A DNA stretch of 36,700 nt from Chlamydia trachomatis (GTDB lineage: Bacteria; Chlamydiota; Chlamydiia; Chlamydiales; Rhabdochlamydiaceae), in contig CAMDPQ010000006.1 in NCBI GenBank assembly GCA_945905275.1, forward strand, positions 1 through 36,700, given 5' to 3'. A program made the position numbers and the translations under genes. Numbering within the stretch: position 1 is the stretch's first letter; each line of letters begins with the position of its first letter. The notes beneath the pieces are model-generated. The model saw only the letters and a list, made by a program, of their open reading frames with translations. It made no database searches and was not told the origin of the DNA. This document shows positions 1 through 8,300 of the stretch, in pieces.

Positions 1-843
1 GATAATGTTGTAGAAGGAAATAGAGTTAACGTTCGATTAAAACCAAGCGTCGACTCTCCCGTTCTCACTCATCTCAACTCGGGAGATACAATCTCGGGAG
101 CGATTTGCCAAACCAATAACAAGTGGATGGAAATCGATCCACCCTCAAACCTTCATTTCTTTGTATCCAAACAGTTTATTGAAAATATCGGATCCCCTGA
201 AGTGAAATTAAAGCATGACACAAGGAGACTAAGCGCAAAGCAACGGTTACATACAGCCCAACATCTCGGTCAATTAGAACTCTCTAAAAACTTTCAAGAT
301 ATCGATTTTGATGCCGTTGTATACAGCCTTCAGAACATCATAAATGAATATCCTGAATTTACTGACCTAACGATCGCTGCGAAAGAAGAGCTATCTTCAT
401 TGCAAGAGAATTATATAGATCTACGTCTATCTTATGCTGAAGCAAAAGTGACAGAAGAGCACGCTCTAGCTGCCTCAAACATAGCCTCTAGATCGCAGTT
501 GCTGACCGCTATTACTGATAAAATGAAAAACTGGGAACCGATTGAAGAGTCCCTTTACCTCACCTGGTCTAATGTAAATGCAAGCCGGACTCTGGATGAG
601 TACTACGCAGAACAGCAGATAGTTGCAACAGAGATCTCTGGGATCTTAGAACCCTATACAGCTCCTGTAAAATGCAAACCCGGAGACTTCATTATTCGAG
701 ATAAAGATCTGCCAGTAGCCTATGTATATAGCACGCAAATCAACTTGCAAAATCTTGTAGGACAGAAAGTTACTTTGAAAGGAACTGCTCGTCCGAATAA
801 CAATTTTGCATTTCCTGCTTTCTTTGTTTTATCAGAAAAATAG
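1..843 (+). CDS. SH3b-domain protein, 5' end outside the window
   Basis: The reading frame is open from the first base of the window, so the gene starts to the left and only its last 280 codons are visible. The first ~57 visible residues read like a bacterial SH3 domain: a GNRVNVRLKPS core, then SPVLTHLNSGDTI, and a KWMEIDPPS strand before a short helix. An ATG at 127 could be mistaken for the start, but it would cut this domain in half. The remainder (from about residue 60) is a charged, helical region followed by a C-terminal beta-rich part containing VAYVYSTQINLQNLVGQKV and a GTARPNNNFAFPAFFVL ending. Bacterial SH3 domains commonly bind peptidoglycan peptides or other envelope components; that role is inferred here. 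The gene is followed at once by a strong terminator-like hairpin, so transcription probably ends here. Confidence 0.8.
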   Translation, partial: DNVVEGNRVNVRLKPSVDSPVLTHLNSGDTISGAICQTNNKWMEIDPPSNLHFFVSKQFIENIGSPEVKLKHDTRRLSAKQRLHTAQHLGQLELSKNFQDIDFDAVVYSLQNIINEYPEFTDLTIAAKEELSSLQENYIDLRLSYAEAKVTEEHALAASNIASRSQLLTAITDKMKNWEPIEESLYLTWSNVNASRTLDEYYAEQQIVATEISGILEPYTAPVKCKPGDFIIRDKDLPVAYVYSTQINLQNLVGQKVTLKGTARPNNNFAFPAFFVLSEK

Positions 844-859
844 CATATAATGCGACTAC

Positions 860-899
860 AACATCCTCGTTAGCCTGCTAATGAGGATGTTTATTTTTA
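860..899 (+). terminator. Rho-independent terminator after the SH3-domain gene
   Basis: A 13-bp stem (861-873 with 878-890, one G-U pair) closes a CCTG tetraloop and is followed directly by TTATTTTTAT. It lies 17 bases after the stop codon at 841-843 and 22 bases before the next ATG. This is a textbook intrinsic terminator. Confidence 0.8.
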
Positions 900-921
900 T
901 AACCCTCACTTATTTTAGCTT

Positions 922-1707
922 ATGGAAATCACAGAATGGGCAACCCGCATCCTTAGCGCGGATACCCTCGAAGAAAAATTATTTGCACCCCCGAAACTCA
1001 CAGACTCTCAACCGGGACCCTCTATTTTTTGGCATACCCCAACAAGACCTATAGGTATGGAGTTTAAAAGACACACCAAAGAAGAGAGACTACCTTCCCT
1101 ACATGAACATGGATGCAAAGATAAAAGAGCCATTTGCTTACATCGCTTTGCTGGCCATGAACTCCTAGCAGTAGAGATTATGGCCTACGCGCTACTTGCC
1201 TTTCCCTATGCACCTAACTACTTTCGGAAAGGGCTTGCTAATACGTTACAAGAGGAACAAGAACATGTGCGCCTGTACATAAAGCGCCTTGCTGAGCTTG
1301 GAGTACAGTTCGGGGATTTACCTTTATACAAACATTTCTGGTCCCATACTCCTTATCTTCAGACACCGATAAAATATATCAGTGTAATGAGCCTGACGTT
1401 TGAGATGGCAAACCTGGATTTTGCTCCTATGTACAGAAACTCTTTCGCAAAATATGGAGATGCCGAATCTGCTTGCCTTATGCAAAAGATTCTGGAAGAT
1501 GAAATATCTCACGTCTCGTTTGGATACCAGTGGCTCAAGAAATTCAAATCCTCAGAGGAAAGTGAATGGGATGCTTGGAGAGGCAATGTCCCAGAACTCC
1601 TCCCCTTACAACGAGCTAGAGGCCTTACATTACAAGAGGAGCCTAGAAAAAAAGCGCTGATTCCAGATGCATGGATTAAGGCTCTACACCACACAGCAGA
1701 AAGCTAA
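922..1707 (+). CDS. Ferritin-like DUF455 family protein
   Basis: This 261-residue soluble protein has the helix and motif pattern of the DUF455 ferritin-like family. Candidate di-metal ligands appear in four helices: HELLAVE (79-85), EEQEH (111-115), an FEMANLDF segment (E161) and EDEISHVSFG (192-201), giving two E-x-x-H pairs as expected for a bacterioferritin or diiron-oxygenase fold. No signal peptide or membrane segment is seen, so it should be cytoplasmic. The family has no settled biochemical role; a diiron oxidoreductase, or a relative of the tRNA hydroxylase MiaE, is possible, but that is inference. The start ATG lies close behind the preceding terminator and no clear Shine-Dalgarno sequence is visible. 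It converges with the next, minus-strand gene. Confidence 0.8.
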   Translation: MEITEWATRILSADTLEEKLFAPPKLTDSQPGPSIFWHTPTRPIGMEFKRHTKEERLPSLHEHGCKDKRAICLHRFAGHELLAVEIMAYALLAFPYAPNYFRKGLANTLQEEQEHVRLYIKRLAELGVQFGDLPLYKHFWSHTPYLQTPIKYISVMSLTFEMANLDFAPMYRNSFAKYGDAESACLMQKILEDEISHVSFGYQWLKKFKSSEESEWDAWRGNVPELLPLQRARGLTLQEEPRKKALIPDAWIKALHHTAES

Positions 1708-1807
1708 AACTAGACCCTAAACACGAAAAGGCAGATGCAACGATGGATCAATAATCCTATTACATCTGCTTGCTGACATACTGCGCTTACTCCACTTCTA
1801 GAAAAGT

Positions 1808-2581
1808 CTATTGTGCAGAGTGATTTAATTTTACAATCTCTGTGCGTGCGTAAGCATGTCGACGCTCAGCATATTGATCAGCGGGGTACATATCTGGCTT
1901 TCCGCTAATGAATAACTCCATACCATGAAAACCAACCCAATCAGGGGAAGGTAACTCTGTCGATAGACTCTGGCGCGCCACATCCAAAACTTTAGCAGTG
2001 GTAGAGGTTTTCAACTCCTGCTGATGCTCCCTAGCGATTTCATGAAGAGGACGGTGCATAAGAGCCTGAACCCGGTTCGTAAGCCTTCTTCCATACGCAA
2101 GATGCATACGTGCTGCGGCATCACCGTACTTAACAGAACAATCGCTTGCACATTGAGCATCTTGATTCACTCTAAAGGCTGCAGCATCAATCAAAGGAAT
2201 GGCTACAGAATGCACTGTCTCGTTGGTAGGAGAGGCTCCAAATCGAGCAATAGCCTCCTCAAACATCAAAACGGGATGCAACTCCTGTTTTTTACTATCT
2301 AAAAACGCTAAACGCCGATCTCTATCACGCTCACTCCAGAGAGCCTGTAACACAGGTTGGTACCTGCCTGCGCGCAGATTATCTTCCAGAGCAGGATCAT
2401 TTAACCCTATATGCTTACGTTCCTGAATCAATTGATTCATCTGGACCGGATCCAAACTTGCCTCGACAAAAGAGACTAAATTACTATGATTTCTACAATT
2501 TATAGTCACACATCCTCCTGGAATAGTTAAATTGCAGACATTATTCTTAACGATTTCTTTTAAAGTCAACCGATCATTCAT
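1808..2581 (-). CDS. Hypothetical soluble protein, 257 aa
   Basis: I do not recognise this protein. It is rich in arginine, leucine and alanine, has no signal peptide or transmembrane stretch, and appears mostly helical in its C-terminal two thirds. The first ~40 residues contain NLTIPGGCVTINCRNHSNLVSF, which looks like short beta strands with two cysteines. A second cysteine pair occurs near residue 145 (CASDCSVKYGDAAARMH). The start ATG has only a weak purine stretch (CAGAG) directly upstream. It converges with the DUF455 gene and lies about 95 bases downstream of the rmuC stop on the same strand, so co-transcription with pssA-rmuC is possible. It may be a lineage-specific chlamydial protein. 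Confidence 0.65.
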   Translation of the reverse strand: MNDRLTLKEIVKNNVCNLTIPGGCVTINCRNHSNLVSFVEASLDPVQMNQLIQERKHIGLNDPALEDNLRAGRYQPVLQALWSERDRDRRLAFLDSKKQELHPVLMFEEAIARFGASPTNETVHSVAIPLIDAAAFRVNQDAQCASDCSVKYGDAAARMHLAYGRRLTNRVQALMHRPLHEIAREHQQELKTSTTAKVLDVARQSLSTELPSPDWVGFHGMELFISGKPDMYPADQYAERRHAYARTEIVKLNHSAQ

Positions 2582-2701
2582 CTCTGGGCCGTGCCCTGGA
2601 AACTACAGCGATTTTTTGACTCCATAGAGAAAACGGAATCATTCTTGGATCATCTAGAAGAAAAAGATAAAGAAGGTTATAAGGGTTCTTGGGCAGAATA
2701 A
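2564..2701 (+). pseudogene. Possible 3' remnant of a lost gene (start-less 45-codon frame)
   Basis: Between two minus-strand genes there is a plus-strand open stretch with no start codon that reads as protein-like sequence (WAVPWKLQRFFDSIEKTESF, then an acidic/basic helix ending KGSWAE and a TAA). It overlaps the 3' end of rmuC by 25 bases and the 5' end of the hypothetical gene by 18. Aromatic residues followed by a charged helix suggest the C-terminal tail of a decayed gene, but a chance frame of this length is not rare, so the call is weak. Confidence 0.2.
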
Positions 2702-3993
2702 AACTCTTGCGCCTCAAGCCCTCGAGGGACTTTTTCAATCAAACTAAGGTCCTCGAAATCTAGATTCGATGACGCAGCACCCATTTCCTTGAATTTCCGT
2801 GCAGTAACAAGAACTCGGCTTTCTAAAGATCCCATTCCCTTATTATAAGCTTCAACAGCCGCAGACAAGCTTTTACCCATCTTAGAAAAATGGGATCCCA
2901 TATCCACAAGTCGTTTATATAATTCATGACCTAGCCGGCTCACCTCTTCAGCATGACGAGAAAGACTTTCCTGCTTCCAACCATAGGCGATAGCTCTAAG
3001 AAGGGCTATGAGAGTCGTCGGTGTGGCAATAATCACTCTCTGCTCCATACCTGCCTCTAAAAGAGTCGGGTCGTGTTCTAGTGCTGCACTAAAAAAAGCC
3101 TCAGCAGGAAGAAACAAGATGACAAATTCAGGGGTAGGCTGAAAATACTCCCAATAGGCTTTTTTACTTAATGCAGATAAATGCTGACGAACTTGCCTTG
3201 CATGATCTTTCAATTTAACCACTTTTTCTTCGTCGTTATGGATCGAAGCGGCTTCCAAATAAGCTTCTAGAGGGACTTTAGAATCCACAACAACCTGCCT
3301 TCCTCCAGGCAATTTAATAATCAAGTCTGGCCTAAGCTGACCATCATCCCCCCCTTTAGATTGCTGCTCAAAAAAATCACACTGATTAAGCATTCCAGCA
3401 AGCTCCACAACCCTACGTAACTGGATCTCTCCCCATCTACCTCTGCCGATCGGTGTACGTAGTGCCTTTACCAGCATAGAAGTCTCAGAGCGCAGATGCT
3501 TCTCTGAATCAATCAGGATTTTCAAGTGCTCTTTCAATCCTTCCTGATCTCCCTTCCTTTCCTTCTCCAGCATTTTCATTTCAGCATCTATCCTGGTAAG
3601 AGCTTCTTTGACTGGAGCTACAGTTTCTAATATAGCTAGATTTCTTCTTTCCAGCTCACCTCTTGCATTTTCTTGGTACTTATCAAGACTTACTTTTGCA
3701 AGGTCTAAAAATGACCGGCTATTTCTCTCTAAGGCCTCAAAAGAAATCGACTTAAATGAATCAGTAAGGCTCTCTTGCGCCTGCTTTAAAAAAAGGATTT
3801 TTTCGTGCGCTGCAGAGCACTTAATTTGCAAAGAAACAATCTCTTCACGTTTCTCTAAAAGATCTTCTTCTAACAAAGAAAATCGGGCAACCTTTTCTTC
3901 TGCAAGGGCGCACCTAATATGTAAATCTCTGTATTTTTTTTGTAGAAAAAAGGCGATTACCAAGGCAGAAACACACGAAATAATCACGAGCAT
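2677..3993 (-). CDS. rmuC: RmuC-family DNA recombination protein
   Basis: RmuC proteins are membrane-anchored, coiled-coil proteins with a nuclease-like C-terminal domain; loss of RmuC in E. coli changes inversion rates at short inverted repeats. Here residues 1-17 form one N-terminal membrane anchor (LVIISCVSALVIAFFL). A long charged coiled coil follows to about residue 190. The conserved RmuC domain then carries RGRWGEIQLRRVVELAGM and the RPDLIIKLPGGRQVVVDSK strand. The frame stays open 28 codons upstream to 4077, but that start would overlap pssA by 56 bases; the ATG at 3993 puts the anchor at the N-terminus and has an AGAG purine stretch ahead of it. It lies 28 bases downstream of pssA on the same strand, so the two are probably one operon. 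The pssA-rmuC pairing resembles C. trachomatis CT826-CT825 (from memory). Confidence 0.9.
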   Translation of the reverse strand: MLVIISCVSALVIAFFLQKKYRDLHIRCALAEEKVARFSLLEEDLLEKREEIVSLQIKCSAAHEKILFLKQAQESLTDSFKSISFEALERNSRSFLDLAKVSLDKYQENARGELERRNLAILETVAPVKEALTRIDAEMKMLEKERKGDQEGLKEHLKILIDSEKHLRSETSMLVKALRTPIGRGRWGEIQLRRVVELAGMLNQCDFFEQQSKGGDDGQLRPDLIIKLPGGRQVVVDSKVPLEAYLEAASIHNDEEKVVKLKDHARQVRQHLSALSKKAYWEYFQPTPEFVILFLPAEAFFSAALEHDPTLLEAGMEQRVIIATPTTLIALLRAIAYGWKQESLSRHAEEVSRLGHELYKRLVDMGSHFSKMGKSLSAAVEAYNKGMGSLESRVLVTARKFKEMGAASSNLDFEDLSLIEKVPRGLEAQEFYSAQEPL

Positions 3994-4021
3994 TTGATTC
4001 TCTTTATTAATAGATGTATAT

Positions 4022-4852
4022 TTATTCTTCTTGCTCAGGCTCAAAATCAGCCAGTGTCTTGGATTTTTTACCAGCAATCAGGCGTATAATCGACAAGATC
4101 CATCCGAGCACGACATAACTCCAAGTCGCAATCACCATAATCACCGGCAAGAAATGTAGAATTCCATATAGCAAAAACAACGTTACAAACACCGTAGATA
4201 AAACCAGGTGAAAAGAAGGCACCTTAATATGTAGCATTTTTACACTAGGAAACTTCCAGCGGCTGATCATAAAATATCCAAGAACAATCATGATAGTGGT
4301 AAGGACGACCGCTTTAGCCTCAGACTGCATAGGCAAAAATTTCTGTTGAAATGGGGATGCAAAAAAAACAATGGCAGAAATAGCAGCGAGCGCACCTGCA
4401 GGTATAGGAAGACCTGTAAAGTGTTTTTTATGAGCCGCAGCCATGGCCGCATTCCCCTTTGCCTCATTGGTTTTTACATTAAAGCGGACTAGCCTTAAAA
4501 CCCCACACAAGGAAAATAGCATAGCCCCACACATAGCATATAAAGAAAGGCCCGTTCCTTGCTCCAAAGAAAGGAATTTTAACAGAAGGACAGCAGGCGC
4601 CACACCAAAAGAAACTGCATCTGAAAGAGAATCAAACATAAATCCAAATTCACTCTCAGCATGCATAAAGCGAGCGATGGCACCATCTAGAACATCCGCT
4701 ACCGCAGCAAGGATAATTAAAAGAGCAGATGCCATAAGTAGCTCATATGTCCCAGATCCAGGCTCTACCATATTGACTTTAAAAATCGCAAATAAGCCGC
4801 AAGCTAAGCCAAAGGCTGTAATAACATTAGGAACAACGTTGATTTTTCTCAT
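4022..4852 (-). CDS. pssA: CDP-diacylglycerol-serine O-phosphatidyltransferase
   Basis: This integral membrane enzyme makes phosphatidylserine from CDP-diacylglycerol and serine, the step before phosphatidylethanolamine. The CDP-alcohol phosphotransferase motif is intact: DVLDGAIARF, then G and FDSLSDAVSFG with the metal-binding aspartates. Several hydrophobic helices follow, and the tail is charged (DFEPEQEE). I set the start at the ATG giving MRKINVVPNVITAFGL, which matches the usual N-terminus of the family. The frame continues to 4990, but the extra 46 residues are unlike the family. It is transcribed away from nrdA and is followed closely by rmuC. Product length of 276 residues is normal for bacterial type II PssA. 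Confidence 0.92.
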   Translation of the reverse strand: MRKINVVPNVITAFGLACGLFAIFKVNMVEPGSGTYELLMASALLIILAAVADVLDGAIARFMHAESEFGFMFDSLSDAVSFGVAPAVLLLKFLSLEQGTGLSLYAMCGAMLFSLCGVLRLVRFNVKTNEAKGNAAMAAAHKKHFTGLPIPAGALAAISAIVFFASPFQQKFLPMQSEAKAVVLTTIMIVLGYFMISRWKFPSVKMLHIKVPSFHLVLSTVFVTLFLLYGILHFLPVIMVIATWSYVVLGWILSIIRLIAGKKSKTLADFEPEQEE

Positions 4853-5064
4853 TTTGAAAGTTCTTGGGTAAGAATTGAGGTTTTTCTTCAAGATACCATA
4901 AAAAGCAAAAAGAGGGAAACAACAAGCACGAACCGAGTAAATAGTACAAGAAAAAAAACCAAATAATGAAAGGATATTCTCATTTCGCAAAAATAGGATC
5001 AGGGGCTACCATATGCCAGAATTTCACGCTTACAACTTATTACAAACCACCAAAACATCATGAC

Positions 5065-5090
5065 GTTTTTTTCTTTGAAAAGAAAAAAAC
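5065..5090. repeat. Perfect A/T-rich palindrome upstream of nrdA
   Basis: The 12-base arms GTTTTTTTCTTT (5065-5076) and AAAGAAAAAAAC (5079-5090) are exact reverse complements around a 2-base centre. It sits between pssA and nrdA. It may be a site of strand opening, a protein-binding site or a weak bidirectional terminator; the sequence alone does not decide. Confidence 0.5.
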
Positions 5091-5182
5091 CCTACTCCAT
5101 TCCCTTAATTCCCTTATTTTTTGAAGCTTGTAACGCGCGATTTTTTTTTGGAAACCACCCTTTTTTTTAGTAGACTAAAAGA

Positions 5183-5221
5183 GTTTAGCTACTATATATG
5201 GTGTATATATAGCAACTAAAC
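5183..5221. promoter_or_regulatory. Imperfect palindrome with NrdR-box core (probable nrdAB operator)
   Basis: Two 17-base arms, GTTTAGCTACTATATAT and its mirror at 5205-5221, match at 15 of 17 positions around GGTGT. Inside it, 5189-5204 agrees with the NrdR-box consensus ACACWATATATWGTGT at 13 of 16 positions; a second, weaker match (9 of 16) overlaps at 5200-5215. NrdR is the ATP-cone repressor of ribonucleotide reductase genes, and a chlamydial orthologue (CT406) has been described as acting on nrdAB. The operator lies about 145 bases before the nrdA ATG. The overlap and 11-bp centre spacing differ from the usual two boxes about 31 bp apart. Confidence 0.65.
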
Positions 5222-5255
5222 TACCAGATGTAGTACGATCATCCAAAAACAACCC

Positions 5256-5310
5256 ATCCATAGATGAAGAGGCTTCGGGCCGCGAACTGGAGGTTCTATG
5301 GATTTTTTTT
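5256..5310 (+). terminator. Stem plus T8 in the nrdA leader (possible attenuator)
   Basis: An 8-bp outer stem ATCCATAG (5256-5263) / CTATGGAT (5296-5303) runs straight into a run of eight Ts (5303-5310). The enclosed 32 bases are much more GC-rich than the surroundings and can form inner hairpins, for example GAAG/CTTC (5266-5276) or TTCG/CGAA (5274-5286). It lies between the operator and the nrdA ribosome-binding site, where a terminator would reduce read-through into nrdAB. It could be an attenuator, a leader RNA switch, or the end of a short upstream transcript. Confidence 0.45.
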
Positions 5311-5366
5311 AGCATTTGATTGCAACATCAAAACAAGCTATACAAACACAGTAATAGGAGCTCTGC

Positions 5367-8300
5367 ATGACCAATAATTCACGTGTTTCCGATGATCCAA
5401 TGTCTTTCTTAGTGTCCAACGCAAATAACCTCGGTAAGAGCCAATCAAAGCACTCTTTTACCGTTGTCAAACGCAATGGATCGCTTGTCCCTTTTCGAAG
5501 AGATAGGATCTTTAAAGCTATTGAATCCGCTTTTAGAGACACAAAAAAAATAGAAAAGACAGAATCTCTAGCCGAAGACCTTATCTTTATTATGAATCAG
5601 GTCACGGATCACGTCATTGATCAACTCCTCGTACAAGCTTCTCAGGGAGCCTGTATTACTGTAGAAGGGATCCAGGATATGGTAGAGGTTTGTTTGATGA
5701 AAATGGGTCATCATGATGTAGCAAGAGACTATATAATATATAGAGACTCCCATAAAGCATTACGAGACGACTCCCCTCAAAACCTAAAAATTGAACGCAG
5801 CGATAACTCGACTGCGAGATTAAATCCGATGAAAATCGCATCTGCCATCGAAAATGCCTTTCGAAAATCTAAACATGTTGAAGGCCCTTCTTCCGAGCAG
5901 ATCATTGAAGCCGTTAATTTAATTACACAAAAAGTCGTTGCCAAAGCAGTGATGCTTGCAAAAACGGGCCAAAACCTCCATGTAAGCATGATCCAAGATG
6001 AGATTGAACAACAACTGATGCGCGAGGGATTTTTTCATGTCGCAAAAGACTTTATTATCCAAAGAGCCTCTAAAGGAGATCTATCCAATAATCATCAAAC
6101 AGAAAAAAGCCGATCCGATAAAGATCAGAAACAATTTATTATCATCAATGAAAATGGGCAAAAAAAGTTTATCTCCCAAACTGATCTCCATAATCGGATT
6201 GCCTTTGCATGCAGAGGCATGGAAGATCTGACATCCGCAGATTTACTTCTTGAAGAATCGATTAAAAACTTCTATGAGGATATGAAAGAGTCTGAAGTAG
6301 ATCAAGCCAATATCATGGCAGCACGAGCAAAAATCGAGATTGAACCTGCCTATTCTAAAGTAGCCGCACGTCTCTTACTAGATACAATTTATAGAGAAAC
6401 GCTCGATACTCTAGCTTCTGCACCTTCTTTAGAGTCTTCTCATCGAACCTACTTTAAAAAATACATCCTACATGGAATTGCAATCGAAAGACTCTCTCCA
6501 TCGCTTACAGAGTTCGATCTCGATAAAATCTCCCAAGCCATACAGATGCAGCGCGATGATCAATTTACCTACATCGGACTACAAACCTTATATGACCGTT
6601 ACTTTATTCATGAAAATCAAAAACGATTAGAAACACCTCAGATTTTCTGGATGCGCGTTGCTATGGGTCTAGCGCTTAATGAATTGTTAGCCGAAAGAAC
6701 GCAAAGAGCCATCGAGTTTTATAATGTTCTATCGACCTTTCACTTTATTTCTAGCACACCTACTTTATTTAATGCAGGAACCAACCATTCGCAGTTAAGT
6801 TCATGCTTCTTATCTACGATCGTCGATGATCTCTCCCATATTTTTAAAGTCATCTCTGATGATGCGCAACTCTCTAAATGGGCAGGAGGTCTTGGCAATG
6901 ACTGGACGAATGTAAGGGCTACAGGAGCAAGTATTAAAGGAACCAACGGAAAGAGCCAAGGGGTAATTCCGTTTCTTAAGGTCGCCAACGATACTGCAGT
7001 AGCCGTAAATCAAGGAGGCAAGCGCAAAGGGGCAATGTGTGCTTATCTGGAAACGTGGCACCTTGACATCGAAGACTTCCTCGAGCTGAGAAAAAATACA
7101 GGTGATGAAAGACGTCGCACACATGATATGAATACGGCGAATTGGATTCCCGATCTATTCATGAAAAGGGTCGCAGAAAATGGACATTGGACACTCTTTA
7201 GCCCAAGCGACACAAAAGACTTGCACGATCTTTATGGACAGGCCTTCGAAGACCGCTACGCAGAATATGAGAAAATGGCGGATCAAGGGGAAATCAAACT
7301 CTTTAAAAGAATCGAAGCACTGCAGCTATGGAGAAAAATGCTCAGCATGCTCTTTGAAACAGGTCATCCGTGGATTACCTTTAAAGACCCCTCCAATATC
7401 AGATCTCCTCAAGACCATATGGGCGTTGTCCACAGCTCCAACTTATGCACAGAAATCCTGCTTAACACATCTATGACTGAGACTGCCGTATGCAACCTCG
7501 GATCAATCAACTTAAGCATGCATACCAATGACCGAGGCATCGATGAGAAAAAACTTGCAGCAACGATCAAAACAGCGATCCGTATGCTGGATAATGTAAT
7601 TGACATCAACTTCTATCCGATTCCTGAAACAAGAAATGCGAACTTACAACACAGACCTATTGGTCTTGGCCTGATGGGATTCCAAGATGCATTATATATC
7701 CAAAACATTAGCTACGCCAGCTACGAAGCTGTTCAATTTGCCGATGTCAGCATGGAAATGATTTCGTATTATGCTATCTTAGCTTCTTCGGAACTTGCCA
7801 AAGAAAAAGAAGCCTACTCCTCCTATAAAGGATCTAAATGGGACCGGGGTCTACTTCCTATTGATACTAATGCCCTCCTTGAGCAAGCACGTGGTGGGTA
7901 TCTAGAATACAATAAGTCTACGACCATGAATTGGGATATCGTCCGAGAATCCATTAGAAAATATGGAATGAGAAATAGCAATACGATGGCGATTGCCCCA
8001 ACGGCCACTATTTCTAATATTACCGGCGTTACACAATCTATCGAACCCACCTATAAACATCTGTATGTAAAATCAAATCTCTCTGGTGAATTTACCACTC
8101 CAAACACATTCCTTGTTGAGCGTTTAAAACAGCTCAACTTATGGGATGCAGAGATGATTGATGACCTTAAATATTTTGATGGCTCCATTTCCGAAATTGA
8201 GAGAATTCCAGCTGATGTAAAAGAGGTGTTCTTAACCGCATTTGAAATAGCGCCAGACTGGCTTATCGAATGTGCAAGTCGTCGCCAAAAATGGATTGAT

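Larger units (their letters stand above)
4853..5366. promoter_or_regulatory. Divergent pssA / nrdA control region
   Basis: About 510 bases separate the chosen pssA start from nrdA. The stretch is AT-rich and has repeated T runs (near 5066, 5150, 5161). It contains a perfect A/T-rich palindrome at 5065-5090, an imperfect 39-bp palindrome with a NrdR-box-like core at 5183-5221, and a stem followed by eight Ts at 5256-5310. I see no protein-coding frame of note. The last two elements lie in the probable nrdA leader and are listed separately. Confidence 0.6.

Noticed and set aside
1731-1769. GCAGATG/CATCTGC inverted repeat as a terminator between the DUF455 gene and the hypothetical gene
   Set aside because: The stem is only 7 bp, the loop is about 25 bases and there is no T run on either strand.
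3608-3997. 129-codon plus-strand frame inside rmuC
   Set aside because: It lies wholly antisense to the rmuC coiled coil, is Ser/Lys-rich by mirror composition, and has no ribosome-binding site.
4853-4990. N-terminal 46-residue extension of PssA
   Set aside because: The translated extension is Cys/Phe-rich and unlike the family, and the internal ATG at 4852 gives the standard PssA N-terminus.
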